DNA of 64,000 nucleotides from Nemophila menziesii (Eukaryota > Streptophyta > Magnoliopsida > Boraginales > Hydrophyllaceae): positions 4,650,001 to 4,714,000 of the forward strand of contig JARWIR010000031.1 in the NCBI GenBank assembly GCA_029959085.1. The letters run 5' to 3'. This document shows, piece after piece, positions 45,320-56,698 of the stretch; position 1 is the stretch's first letter, and each line of letters starts with the position of its first letter. A program made the position numbers and the translations under genes. The notes under the pieces were generated by a model. It was not told the origin of the DNA and did not search any database. It was given only the letters and a program-made list of their open reading frames with translations.

Positions 45320-46767
45320 GGTTAGTTTAAATTTTATTGTTTTATTGAGTATTTTTCGAGTCGTGGGGACACGACACACTTTTGAGTTGGGGTGGGGATT
45401 CGTTGTTCTCATATTCCTTTTTGTTTTTGCATAAAATTAAAAATTTAGGGTTGAACTGGCATAGAATATGGTGAATGTACCTATTTAGCATGATTTGATT
45501 AAGTCCATGATAGTAAGTAGTATGTTTTTAAACGGTGTCAAAAATATGTTTTGTATGCATGCATGAAAACATGAAGTAAAAGATAGGGAAGATTAATGAG
45601 TAATGCGTAAGAAGTGTCAAGTTGGAACTTAGGGAGAGTTAATTGGTGTGTAGAATGTGAGGTTTGATATTAGTTGAAACCCCGCTTGTCTATGAACTAA
45701 AAGTGAAAAAGTTACGAAATCTGGTTGTTAGAAAAGTGAATAAGGAAGTTCTTTCATATTGAAGCCACTTGAAGCCTTTTTAGCTTTCACACCCTTTTAT
45801 TTGATTATGCTTATTATCCGTCTTAGCCCCTCTAAGCCTTTCTAGAGCCTTTTATTAACCATATTACCAGCCATACCCCTTAGTTTATTGGACTTATCCA
45901 TATGACCGACACTCGAATCGCAAAACCTGAGACAATTTGTTTTAGAGCTTAGGGTGGTGGTTTTCATCATTAGGAAACACTAGGATTGGGAAATTGTAAT
46001 TGTGATATTATTGATGATGAAGTTATTATTGTAACCCTTTGTCGGGGTAACGGTAAATGAAAAAAAGCTATGGAAAGCATGAAAAGAAAAAAATATGAAA
46101 AATAGCATGATATTTGAACATCAAAAAAGAGAGTCATTGCAACATTACAAAAGATGAAAAGATTGCATATATTTGGACCGGGAAAGTGGAAATTGTTATG
46201 TAATCATCATGAAAAGGTTTTATTAGGTTATTTGGGGATGCAAATCAAAGCATCAAATATTGGGTTGAGTGAGAACATCTTCGAGTGAAACTCAAGCTCT
46301 AAGGAGATTTGTTGATGGAATGTGAATAGAGAGCCAAAAGCTCACTTTTCATTATCCAAAATATACCATACCGTCCCTGAGCCACGTTATAAACGTAAAT
46401 ACCTTAGGATTTCTAGCTAGTTGGTGGAGGAAAAATGCAACAATTAGGGAATAGATGAGTGGGACATTGGATACTATATTAGGACCTATGATCACCCTAT
46501 AGCCATTAACAAAAACTCAGTTGAAGACCTCTTCTTCTAGCATTACGAAGATAATCTTGACTTGAATTTATGGATTTTTGATTATGTTTATATTAAGCAT
46601 ACGTGTGCGTTATTTATTTAGAATTGCTACATGATACTTCTTAGATATGTTTCTCTAGGGTCATTCGTTGTTTTCTATTCTTCGTCTTCTTCTCTGTCTA
46701 TTATTTGACTACCCTGTTGTTTTTATCTTTATTGTATCGGGACGATACAACTTTGAGTTAGGGGTCT
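45320..46767 (+). other. E6 3' non-coding region
   Basis: No gene is supported. Hairpin H2 at 45358-45377 (six pairs kept), PPT-like TTTTGAGTTGGGGTGGGG at about 45380, TTGTAACCCTTTGTCGGGG at about 46029, CCATACCGTCCCTGAGCC at about 46367, hairpin H3 TTGTATCG-GGA-CGATACAA at 46732-46750 (perfect), and the PPT TTTGAGTTAGGGGTCT up to 46767. Confidence 0.72.
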
Positions 46768-48327
46768 TGATGTCTCCATATTTGTGATGAATTAATCTAG
46801 TTCGGAGACATCATTTTAGGTGTATTTGAGTAATTAATTATATATTTTTATTCATATTTCGATATTTTCCTGTTTCTTGTCTTGATTTGATGAATTATTA
46901 TTTTAGAGCATATTTGGTTTAATTTGTTTGTTCATGTGAAGCTTTAAAGATATATGGAAATTAATTAGATGCAAAATAAATTCTAAATAGATAAGAAAAT
47001 AAGACATGGATGGAAATTAGAGATAAAAGAAAGTAGAGATAAAATAGGAAAGGAAAAGTTGCCAAGTAAATCTGAAATTCTGCAGCCACATCCACTAAAA
47101 TAAAGATAACTTAAAATCGGCTGGGAATTATGGAGGAGCGGTATGAAGGAAAAGTGTATATCTTTTCAACGCGGTCGTTTCGATATAAAGTAGGTGAAAA
47201 TCAGAGCAATAATGAAAGAGTTACGACTAAAACAAGACAACAGCAGATTTTCCCTTCTCCGATATTTTAGGAAACGAATTTGATTTGGAAAAGAGTCCTC
47301 TTACTTACCCTCTACTCCAATATTTTGAACTAGGGTTTGGAAAACCATATAAATACACCCTCTTATCATTATAAACACATCATTGGCCAGCCTTTAAGCC
47401 AAGAAGAAGCCTACATCAAGAGGAGAGAAGATCAGAAGGAGTTGGACAACAAATCATGCCTTCCCAATTCTTCAAATTTGTAATTTTTTCTTTTCTTTAT
47501 CTAGTATGAACTATTCTCTTTTATCTAGAGATTAGCATATGGGTATGAACCATAGACTTGTTTTACATCTATTTTAATTTGGGATGTTCGCATTTAAATT
47601 GATATTCGTGTTTTATTCTTTGTTTTATGTGTTTTGATTTATTATCTGTAGTTCTTGCGGTTGCAAACGTATAGGATTACCTTAATAGTAGTTAGATGGT
47701 CACCCGGAATGGATGTCGAATTATTGAAACACCACATAAACGCCTAGTGTGATGTAGTGATCCGGAAGGGCTTACCTAACTTGATAGTCATTAGGCTTTG
47801 TTATTGATCACCGATCATTGTGCAGGAACGTCTCATCTAAGAACCTAGTGGCGTAGGGCCGCCTTAGTTAAGTCCCCTGGTAATTGTTATGTCGCCACCT
47901 AAGTCCACCTAGAAGAGGGTTAGGAGGAATTAAGAATCCTGGTTATTGCATATCACGCAATTCTCCCTTGCATGATTAGAATAAACAAGGCTAGTGGGGA
48001 TTACTTGCTATATCTCGAGCTAAACTCTCATACTATCTGTCTTTTAATTTATTTCCCTGTCTTTATTTTATTTAGTTAATTGTTTAGATTCTTAAAAACC
48101 AAAAAAAGCATAGTCTTTTATTTTCAAGTGTATTATTCTTCTAGCTTTCTCATTTGCACTTTATATTGAATAAGTTCTTCCTAACTTTCGTAGTCTCTGG
48201 GGAATGAATCTTACTTATCATTAAAACTTGCGTACGACCTATGATACTTGTAGTGAGTCCATTTTTAGGCTAGGGTGTTAGTTTCATCTATATTTATCAT
48301 TATTTTATCACGCCTTAGCCGACATCA
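46768..48327 (+). repeat. 3' LTR of E6
   Basis: 1560 bp. It starts TGATGTCTCCAT with inverted arm GGAGACATCA at about 46801, and ends GCCGACATCA. The end is fixed by the target duplication CCAAC that follows (48328-48332). Confidence 0.9.
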
Positions 48328-48332
48328 CCAAC

Positions 48333-49083
48333 CTACTAGATGATGGCTTCCTACATGCAAGATTTTGGTGCGAAAAGTTGAAAAGTCAAGGATCACAATA
48401 GGAAACCCAATTATCCACAAACAGGTACTTGGTTGAGGCGCTGTAAAATGCTCAACCTACTGGATGATGGGAGCTTATACGCACCATTTTGGTGCGATAA
48501 GAGGACTAGAACTGGGAACCCGGTTGTCACTAACCGGGAACCTAGTCAAAGAAGGAAAGGTACTGGTTTTGGACGACCTACACGCAACTAAAAGTTGCGA
48601 AACGGGAAAAAAAATTGTTGTGTTTGCGAGAATAAGCAAGACCAACCGGGCACCCGGTTATCTACAAACAAGAACCCAGTTAGGTCATTATAAGTCGGCC
48701 ACTTTGAACCTTAAGGGTTTTGATCTCCTTTCTTTGCCTTTCCTCACAAGAAACACCATTATTCCGACCACAAGCTCCATATAAACCAGAAAACCATCAT
48801 CAAAACATCATAATATCATCAAACCTTCTCCTTAAACACCACAAAGACACATACTCACCTCATAAATCCTTCCAAAAAACCATTAAATCTCAACTTATAT
48901 CCAAAAAAAACTACTTCATCAAAGCCTTTACTTGAGTCCCTAAACCTCTCTAAGACCTAAAAATAATCATAACCCATCTCATAAATTACCTTAATCCTTA
49001 TAAATCTATCCTCAACACATCAAAATTCATAACTTCTCTCTAGTTTTTGAATTTTCAAAGTTTTGAGTTTGGGGTTGTTTGAG
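48333..49083 (+). other. E4 3' non-coding region after E6
   Basis: No gene is supported. Three near-repeats of CAACCTACT.GATGATGG and TTTTGGTGCGA occur between 48328 and 48502, two of them after the E6 insertion. Palindromes of the CCGGGAACCCGG type are at about 48510-48545 and, decayed, 48647-48680. A C/A-rich leader and TTTTGAGTTTGGGGTTG (about 49060) come just before ORF3. Confidence 0.65.
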
Positions 49084-49484
49084 ATGACGAACCGAACCGA
49101 TTCCTTATGCTAAAATCGAAAGACAAGAACTAATCCTAAGTCAAGAAACTCTCTTTGGAAACTCCAGAGAAAGCAATTGAGATTCCATATACAAGTTCAA
49201 AACCTAAGAGTGGAGACCAGAGTTTGAAGAGGAAAGAGAACCCAAGTAAGACAACACATGAAGAAGCCGTTATGGAAGAGGATACGAGTGAAGAACACAT
49301 CGCTAGTGAACCCGTGATGGAACAAAGAGCTATGCGTAGAAATATGATAGCTAGTAAGCCAAAAAGGGCCTTTGTCATATGGAATGTTCAAGTTCACGAA
49401 CGAGTTACTACTTTGAAGTTTGGTGTACAGAAGAATGCTCAATCTAAACTCGAGAATGAATGCAATCAGCCTAGTACTGATTAA
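49084..49484 (+). pseudogene. ORF3 of E4 (decayed, shortened)
   Basis: It starts MTNRTDSLC at 49084, stops at the next codon (TAA), and resumes in another frame from about 49155 (PEKAIEIPYTSSKPKSG, RNMIASKPKRAF, VQVHERVTTLKFGVQKN), matching the N-terminal third of E2 ORF3. It then runs to a stop at 49484 without the central domain. It is therefore a deletion derivative of the long form. Confidence 0.7.
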
Positions 49485-50948
49485 GATATGTTTTCCTTAC
49501 CCCTTCTTCTCATTATTAGTGTATATTAGTTTAATTAATTTATAGAGTCTTTTCTAGCCATGGGGGCATGACTCATTTTTGAGTTTGGGGTGGTGTACAT
49601 GTTGTCCTCATTCCCAGTTTAATGTGTTATTTGTTTTACTGCTTTCAATAAAATTAATAAAGTAATGTGTTCACTGTAGAGTATTTTAAATGTCCCCATT
49701 AAGAATAATCTTTGTAAAATTTATGATAGATAATAGTAGACCTTAGGAGTTAATGTAAAACACAACTTGGTTGCATGCAACGTTAAATGATTGATAGAAA
49801 AAATTAATGAACAATGCAAAAAAAGTAAGGTTTTACTTAGGGAAAATGAGTGGTGTGATTGAACGTGAGATCTAAATGAGTAGAGAACACACTTAGTTAT
49901 GAACTAGAGGCAAGCTATGTAACTAGGATAAGGATAAAGACAGTTCTTTGATAGCCACTTGAGACCTTTTTAGTTTTCTAACCCGTGATTAATTATATCC
50001 TTCTTAGCACCATTTTTAACCTTTAAGCCTTTCTTTTTTCGCTACGATATAAGCCATATCCCCTTAGTTTATAGGACTTTCCATATGATCCGCACTTGAA
50101 TCACAATCTTGAGACTTCATGTCTTGAGCTTGAGTTTGGGGTGGTGGGTTTCATTATGGGAAATTTCATTGGGTGGAAATTTTATGCGTTTGTATTTTAT
50201 GCGTAATTGTTGGTGATATATTATTTGTAACCCTTTGCTGGGTTCTTTGAAAAAAAAAGTGAAAAAGAAAAAAACTATAAGAGACATGACCCTTCACATC
50301 AAAATGATGGTGGATATCTTACAAAAAAAGAGAAAACAAAAATAATAACAATATTAATATTAATAATAAATGAAAATAAAGTAACCGAAAAAGTGAAGTT
50401 TTGGAATTTATATGTAGTGCTTATTGGGTTAATTTGGGGATGCTAAATTAATGCGTCAAATGGGTTAAGTGAGAATGTATTTGAGTGTAAACTCAATCTC
50501 TTGGACAGTTTGTTGATGGTAAGTGAGGAGAGTCTCTTCAAATTTACCAAATATACATACCATACCGTCCCTAAGCCTACGCTAGAACCGTAAAGACCTC
50601 GTGATTCCTAGATACATAGTGAATTAACAATTCAGCTAATAGGGAGTAAGCTAAGTGGAGCGTTCAAAGCAAGTGAGGATCGATGAACACCCTATAGCCA
50701 CCATCCCGAGCTACTTAGTAAGTGTAATCTTCTAGAATTGTAAAATTAATTTTGGATTGATATTATTTATATGTTTGATTTTGTATGATAGGTGTATGTG
50801 TGCATTAATTCTTAGGTTATGCTAGATGAGATTTATTTTAAATTGTGCTTTAGGTATCATTCACTGGACTCTGTATTTTTGCGTCTCACATAAGACCTTT
50901 GTTTTTGTTTTACTTTGTCGAGACGACAAAGGTTTGAGTTTGGGGTCT
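49485..50948 (+). other. E4 3' non-coding region up to the PPT
   Basis: No gene is supported. Hairpin H2 remnant GCCATG-GGGG-CATGAC at about 49557-49572, followed by TTTTTGAGTTTGGGGTGG. A second PPT-like TTGAGTTTGGGGTGGTGGG is at about 50130. CCATACCGTCCCTAAGCC is at about 50560. Hairpin H3 CTTTGTCG-AGA-CGACAAAG is at 50913-50931 and the PPT TTTGAGTTTGGGGTCT abuts the LTR. Confidence 0.7.
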
Positions 50949-52488
50949 TGATGTCTCCATTTTTGTATAAATATATGCCCTTAGAAGACATCATTTTAGG
51001 TATAAATTGGACTTATTAGGTAGACTTTTTAGCATATTTTGTCATAGTGCAATTTCTCTCCTCGGAAATATAGTTTGCGTTTTTAGAGCTTTTGTGCATT
51101 AATTAGTTTGTTTTATCATGAAGTTCTTAGGTACATGGATTCTAGGGAGCACCAATATGAGGAGAACAAGTGAAGTATAAAGTCTTGGATCAAAAGGCGA
51201 GGTCAAAAGAGCAAGAGTACCACTCAAAGAGTTGAAGAAGAGCATAAGAATCTAGAAAGTTGTCACTTCTTGTTGATTTCGAGCCAAAAGGTACGGATCC
51301 AGGTCTGGTGGTTCAAATGAAAAAGGTGAGCCTTTGAGTTACCTCGAATTGAGTACTGAAACAGGTGATTTGGACTTAAGATGCAAAAGTTACGCCCGTT
51401 TTACTAGAATATGTACAACAGTTACGGGAATTACTAATTGGGTTTTTAATCAATTAATTAAATAAAAAGCCCAACTCGATTTTGACTAGTATATAAAGCC
51501 TTTTATACCTCATTTTTAGTACGCTTCATTATTTTCTAAAGTGCAGAAAAGAGCAAAAGGAAGAAGGCAAAAGGAAGAGCTGGAGAAGTCATTCTTCTTC
51601 AACAACAGTTCAACCCAATCCTTTAATTAAGTTTTTCTTCTTATTTTTTTTAGGAGAAAAAATATATTTATTTATTGTTTTAAATTTAAATATGAGTTAT
51701 ATATTTAGTACTTGAGAATCGCAATTATGGGTTAAGCCCTAATTTATATAATTGATGTTCTTCCGAATTTAGGATTATTTAATTTAATGTAACTTGGGCA
51801 TTTTGTATTGACTATTATTGTTTGCTCACTTACTGTTTTTTTAATCTGGTCAATTAGAAATAGGTATTAGTAATTAGGCAATTCACTAGTGGCGGTGATC
51901 ACTTTGACAGGGGGTTTAATTACAGACCTAAGTAATAGACACATGGTATTAGTCAATGATCTCGACGGGCTTGACCAACCACGCAACCAATTGGGTAAAA
52001 CACTTCAACGTTCAAAAGTAGCTACAATCACCCTAACAGGGTTTGTAATATCGTAGGTTAGCTCCTAAGTCTACCCTGACAGGAGTTAGGAGATATCAAA
52101 GTCCCGACTAATACATAATACCGACTTTACCCTTAAACGGAAGCATTGATTGTATGAATTTAGGTGGATCCTTTGCGAAACTCAAGTACACCTCTCAACC
52201 TTGCGTCTACATCTCTTAGTTTTTAATTCATTTACTTTCTGTCAATCTCTAGTAATTTACTTATTTACGTCCAGTAGTTTATAACTCAAAACCAAACAAA
52301 TGTCTTTTATCTTTTTATTTCTGTAATTACAATTACTACTACTTATCTCTTGAACACATTGGTTAAACCAACGCAATCCCTGAGAACGAAATCCCTTATA
52401 TCTACCTATTATATTGAACAACCTGTGCACTTGCGGTTAGTAGGTCCTCCTATTTAGTGTTGATTTTTATCACACCCTAGGACCCACA
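50949..52488 (+). repeat. 3' LTR of E4
   Basis: About 1540 bp. It starts TGATGTCTCCATTTTT and closely follows S1 throughout (for example AAATATATGCCCTTAG and the four CCTGAC motifs at about 51900-52085). The end reads GACCCACA instead of GACCCACCA. No target duplication can be tested because the left end of E4 is outside the window. Confidence 0.85.
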
Positions 52489-53003
52489 AATAAGTGATTA
52501 AAAAGGCCCAAAACCGTTTTTATTAATTTATAACTACAATGTACCATTCATTAAATTGACCATAATTTTTGAATAGTAAGTCCAAATACACTGACTTTAC
52601 TTCTCTAATTTTACTGACTTCAAGGTCCACAACTTTCATTTCAACCACTAAGTCGGAATCCTCACCGATTTGCCTAAAAATGGAAACAAGTGACGACTTA
52701 ACTCTTTTTGAAACTCCTGCACCTGTACCAAGGTGATTTATTTTGCTCTTTCAACGCTTTTCCTTGTTCTTGGACTTGAATCTTCACTCCTTATCTTCAT
52801 CTTGGTGCCTCCTAGTATCCATATACCTAAGAACTTCACACTAAATAATAAAATTAACGCACAAAAGCTCTATAAGTACAAATAATTTTAAAATGAATGA
52901 AGAAAGTGCATTATAGCGATGATAAAACTATTAACTAAGTCCAATTTAAATCTAAAATGATGTCTCCTAAGAGGATTTTTCTATCACAAAACAGAAGACA
53001 TCA
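52489..53003 (-). repeat. Truncated LTR fragment, inverted
   Basis: On the minus strand it begins TGATGTCTTCTG at 53003, with arm GGAGACATCA at 52960-52969. It then follows the U3 part of the E4/S1-type LTR (ACTTCACACTAAATAA and CTTGGTGCCTCCTAGTATCC on the plus strand) and stops at the E4 boundary. It lacks its R and U5 parts. It may be the LTR into which E4 inserted, its other half lying left of the window. Confidence 0.7.
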
Positions 53004-53488
53004 ATTACCTACTCCATTTGAAGCAACACACACCTCTTCCTTTTGTTCTCTTTTCAGAACTTATTTCTCCTAAACCTTTATGAAAAAATTTGATTATGTT
53101 CAACAGTGAAAAAGGCTATCTCGTTTAATATATATGAACTACCCTCCCTCATATCTTTTTCTCTCTCTATAATCAGAATACTATAAAAGGATGTTGTGTC
53201 AGAATATTTACTTAGTAGGGACATCATATGAATCTACCTCGCTGACTTTCATTTTCAAAATTGCTTTTTTACCATGTAAAAAAATTCATATAACCTATTT
53301 GGTTAGCCTCAATTTTTTAGAATTTTCACTTGGCCCCAAACTTTTATAATTATATCTTAATAAGTTTTAATTTATTTCATTAATATGAAATAATTTATTT
53401 CTCCTACTAAAATATAGGTTATGTGGTATAACATAGGGTCTCATAGTGTAATTAATGAAAAAAAAAATATTGCAAATTTTGCTTGCAC

Positions 53489-53705
53489 TTAATGAGATCT
53501 TAATCTGGTTCATTAAGACATTGGATCAATAAGACTGTTTGTTTTTCCTGTCCAATTCAGATCTGAATGGCTCTTAACGGGTCTGTTTCATTAAGATTTC
53601 AAACTAAGTCTGAATCATTCAGACACCGCCTCTTAACTGAATAAGTCCTATTCACCTGTTCATTCAGCATTCAGCACTTATTACTTAAAAAAACAAACGA
53701 CACCT
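53489..53705. repeat. MITE-like sequence with repeated TTCAGA/TTAAGA motifs
   Basis: The stretch has opposed ends ACTGTTTGTTTTT (53533) and AAAAACAAACGACAC (53689-53703), and inner repeats such as AATTCAGATCTGAAT, TCTGAATCATTCAGA and CATTCAGCATTCAGCACTT. It looks like a plant MITE of the CTTAATGGTTCAGA type, but I find no clear target duplication, so class and limits are uncertain. The rest of 53004-53488 is AT-rich with no gene seen. Confidence 0.4.
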
Positions 53706-53905
53706 AAATATAAAAACCTATATTGTAACTTTTGCATAATATAACTACCTATAGTGCAAATAAGTTACTAAAAGGACTCACTTTGTTCAACATGCGTACA
53801 AAAGAAAATCGAAGAACCAGCTTAGAAGAGCTTAAGAAGAGTTGAATTACAGTATTAGCATGAGTAATTACTCTCATTACTCAATTTCGTAATTGCGACC
53901 CGGAA

Positions 53906-54100
53906 TCAAACTACAGATTCGTCCTCTTCCAATTGAAGGACTTGTTTAATGGTCGGCTTTCTTATGTAATTAATTATCCTTCTGTAGTTTGCTCCCGCAC
54001 TAATTAAGTCATTGTACCAATTTCGGAAAACATATTTAACATGCTCCCAACCCATGTTATCTACATAGTTCCAATCAATTCCATCATTTAATATCTTCAT
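53906..54100 (-). CDS. Unrecognised short open frame
   Basis: 64 codons on the minus strand (MKILNDGIDWNYVDNMGWE..), rich in Trp, Tyr, Asn and Asp, ending LQLEEDESVV. It does not match any family I recognise. It lies just downstream, on the same strand, of a P450 fragment, and could be a remnant exon or chance. No promoter or splice signals support it. Confidence 0.2.
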   Translation of the reverse strand: MKILNDGIDWNYVDNMGWEHVKYVFRNWYNDLISAGANYRRIINYIRKPTIKQVLQLEEDESVV

Positions 54101-54264
54101 TTTTTACGACCCTTTACAAAAAGACCTTTGTACTACATGGTTACCCCCAAAGAATATTAATACATCATGTTTATATTACGAAATTGTAAACGTGTATTCA
54201 CAAGTAGAATTAATATTCATTTTAATTTTTAGAAGTCGTACCTGCATAATCTATTATACAATAA

Positions 54265-54420
54265 AAAATCAGGATTATTAATATCGGAATCCTATAGCAA
54301 ATGACCTGGTGTGACAATATTGTCTATATGAGTTCTTGCTTTCTCCATTGCATCAGGGTGATTTGACAATAGTGGCATTTCCTGTTCGCAAATTTAGAGT
54401 AGACCTTTATGTTCCTGCAG
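54265..54420 (-). pseudogene. Cytochrome P450 fragment (CYP81-like)
   Basis: The minus strand encodes MPLLSNHPDAMEKARTHIDN, IVTPGHLL, a TAG, then DSDINNPDFLL. This matches the part of plant P450s after the I helix (LLNHPE..KARAEID..VG..RLL.ESDL..L.YL), closest in feel to CYP81. The heme-binding Cys region and the rest of the protein are absent and there is a stop, so it is a gene fragment. Confidence 0.55.
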
Positions 54421-55120
54421 TATGTTATAAAAAATAACCACCAGTTTTACAAGAGAAAAATGGTTTCCGAAAAGAAAAGAATAATGAAAAAGAAAATGAG
54501 TTTAAGTGTAAACAAACTCTTACACGAAAATAAACGAAATAACAATTACACGGAATTTGAAATAACGTTTACAAGGAAATGGAAATAACAATACACGGAA
54601 ATTCCAATAACAATACACGGAAAACGGAAATACACTTACACGATAAAGAAAAACGAAGTCACCGTCAATCTATGGTTGTTAAAAAGATATTCCGGGGTGA
54701 CCGGTATCTCTAACAGAACTAAAACTACGTTTAGGAAAATATAGAGAGAGTAGGTGGTGAGACAGAGAGTTTTTCCTTGGTGTATTTTCGTAGTCTGCTA
54801 AGAGTGTAGAGAGAGCTCTTTATATAGGGGAGTGGAAAGGAGGACCCAAGCCTTTCAGAAACGTCCTCATTAAAGCCCACGATTTCCTCCCGAAATTGGC
54901 TTAAGTGGGTTGACGTTTTTGAGACTTGTAACCCCCACGTTTTATTTGATTTGATTTTCTGTAACAGCTTAGTTGACCCACGTGTTTGACTTGTCTAAGT
55001 AACAGCTGGGATATTCTTTCACCTTAACGTGTGCGAGATTCGTGGAGCTTTGTCTCTACGTTTTAAGTTGAGTAGTCAACCCTCCACACTATAAGAGCTG
55101 GTACAAAATCCATTTCATTT
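54421..55120. other. Unassigned stretch with short direct repeats and a promoter-like site
   Basis: No gene recognised. Direct repeats of AATAACAATACACGGAAA lie at about 54540-54640 (three to four decayed copies). On the minus strand CCCCTATATAAAGAGCTCTC (54830-54811) looks like a TATA box with a CT-rich downstream region, so this could be part of an unrecognised LTR or a displaced promoter. I could not find LTR ends. Confidence 0.3.
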
Positions 55121-55138
55121 TTCATTTTTTGACTCCCC

Positions 55139-55240
55139 ACGAACCACGAACCACGAACCACGACCCACGCCTCACGCCGTCGCCGTCGCCGTCGCCGTCG
55201 CCGGTGCCGGTGCCGGGTGGGTGGGTGGTGGTGGTGGTGC
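55139..55240. repeat. Compound GC-rich microsatellite
   Basis: Successive short tandem runs: CACGAAC-type (55139-55166), GCCGTC (55175-55202), GGTGCC (55202-55215), GGGT (55215-55227) and GGT (55226-55239), in a window that is otherwise AT-rich. Open frames across it on both strands are low-complexity artefacts. Confidence 0.85.
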
Positions 55241-55480
55241 GCGCGTGTGGGTTATCCCATTGCTTTGCTATGTGCATGGTTGTTGGCCATTTGGACATTG
55301 TTAATATTACACCATATAAAAGAAGGTAAAAAACCTTTCCCACTACCGATGTGGGAGAAACAAAGAGTCCAAATGTTACTTCTTTATGACCTTTCAAGTT
55401 TTTCCAACACAGTAAACATTTGTTAAACAAATAATATTGTAATGTCAACAAAGATAGTAACTTCAAAAAAATATTAATTA

Positions 55481-55736
55481 CTCCCTCCGTTTCATAATGT
55501 TTGTCCACTTACTAAAATTGGTGTTTCAAAATGTTTGTCCACTTAGTATTTCAAGACACTTTTTCCCAATTTTTTTTCATTACTACCCCTATTAAAAAAT
55601 TAAAATTTATATTTCCAATACACATTTAAGATATCAAGACACTTTATGAAGGGTAATTTTGTAATAGGGATTGTAATCATTAATTTTCTTAATTCGAGTG
55701 AAAAGCAAGGTGGACAAACATTTTGAAACGGAGGAG
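55481..55736. mobile_element. Stowaway-type MITE
   Basis: A 256-bp element between TA target copies (55479-55480 and 55737-55738). The ends are CTCCCTCCGTTTCATAATG and, on the other side, the complement CATTTTGAAACGGAGGAG. The CTCCCTCCGTT end and TA target are diagnostic of Stowaway (Tc1/Mariner). An internal repeat of ATGTTTGTCCACTTA follows the left end. Confidence 0.9.
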
Positions 55737-55738
55737 TA

Positions 55739-56389
55739 GTTGTGTTGCAGTTTGCAAAGAGAGGTATTTTTTCATATTAATCTATTATACATTAGGCGTT
55801 TAACGTAAGATGGAAAAAAAAGAACAAAAAATTAGATTGTGGGATCTCATCACTCAAACGACTAAATCCGAAGCATCCATATTCTATTAAGTTGCTCATT
55901 CAACTTAATTCCTGCAACTTTTTTCCTAGCAATCACAAAAGTGAAAAATAATTAAAAAAAAAGTTAGATAAATGTAATATTCAAGAAGAATAACTAAACT
56001 CTGAATTGCATAATTAGTCCTTTTGTTATATAAAATATCTAATTTTACTCTTAAAAGCTCAAATTCCAATCACTTAGGCCTCAAATTTAACCTCTACTTC
56101 ACTATATATATATTATATTTCGAAGTTTTTTCCTATTGTCTGGGATTTACCCACTTAAGTGGTAGTCAGGATAAGAAAATGAAAAACAAAAGAAAAACAA
56201 AAGAAAAACTAAAAAAAACCCTCACCCCTCAACCCTCATTCAGTCTCTCCATCACTGCCGCTCGAATACCATTCTCCATCACCGCCGCTCTCTACCTCTT
56301 CCTCTCAACGCCGATCGAGTACCATTTTCCACCACTAAGCCATACTCCACCACCAAGCCGCTCTCCTGCGCCTAATCAAACCTCTCCAC
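55739..56389. other. Unassigned AT-rich stretch before the gene fragments
   Basis: Nothing recognised. From about 56160 it becomes A- then C/T-rich (CCACCACCAAGCCGCTCTCC). A 171-codon open frame (56023-56538, plus) runs through it into the repeat at 56390; it begins in AT-rich sequence and becomes Ser/Pro-rich, and I see no family resemblance. It resembles a 5' UTR or captured leader. Confidence 0.4.
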
Positions 56390-56514
56390 CTGGCTTCGCG
56401 AACCTACCCCGACACCGCTTGGTGGCCATTCTCTACAATCATCTGGCTTCGCGAAGCCAGCCCCGCCGCCGCTTGGTGACCATTTTTCTACAATCACCTG
56501 GCTTCGCTAAGCCA
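56390..56514 (+). repeat. 55-bp direct repeat with TGGCTTCGCGAAGCCA palindrome
   Basis: Two full units (56390-56442, 56443-56497) and a partial third (56498-56514). Each starts CTGGCTTCGCG and contains CCGCTTGGTG.CCATT and CTACAATCA. In the second unit the start is the perfect 16-base palindrome TGGCTTCGCGAAGCCA. Confidence 0.75.
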
Positions 56515-56698
56515 TCAACAAACGAAGAACCCAGGTAATAAGGACGATAATAAGCCTCCTAACTTCAATGTAATGAATCAATTATTTTTTTTATTTGGTT
56601 AATTCTCTAATAGCTGTATGTAATCTGATATATCTGATATGCATTGGTAGCCATTACTAGGTTATGAGTAATTTTTTGTATTATTGTTTTATAGGAGG

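Larger units (their letters stand above)
32490..48327 (+). mobile_element. E6: non-autonomous Athila-type element, split by E5
   Basis: E6 inserted into the E4 3' non-coding region with duplication CCAAC (32485-32489 and 48328-48332). Without E5 it is about 6 kb: truncated 5' LTR, a short protease-region remnant, integrase tail, palindrome array, short ORF3, 3' non-coding with hairpins, 3' LTR. The end of the 5' LTR, PBS, gag and most of protease are lost in a deletion joining the LTR near 33735 to protease-linker sequence; RT, RNase H and the integrase core are also absent. Confidence 0.88.
2855..52488 (+). mobile_element. E4: oldest Athila-type element, host of the nest
   Basis: E4 is discontinuous: pol 2855-5321, 6760-6896 and 7328-7582; pol end and 3' non-coding 31919-32489; 3' non-coding and ORF3 remnant 48333-50948; 3' LTR 50949-52488. 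The breaks are S1, a hAT-type MITE, E3 and E6. Each piece resumes where the last stopped: the pol end at 7582 continues at about 31924 with the codons for DTN..MEDPHPRE, as in E2. The 5' LTR, gag and protease would lie left of the window, beyond E1. The coding sequence carries many stops and frameshifts, fitting its age. Confidence 0.85.

Noticed and set aside
54815..54834. A genuine host promoter on the minus strand
   Set aside because: The TATA-like box is good, but the sequence downstream leads only to a P450 fragment and has no intact frame; kept only as a note in the unassigned stretch.
55122..55508. 128-codon minus-strand frame and plus-strand frames
   Set aside because: They cross a compound microsatellite (poly-Gly/Asp type translation) and the edge of a Stowaway MITE. 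Low complexity, no homology.
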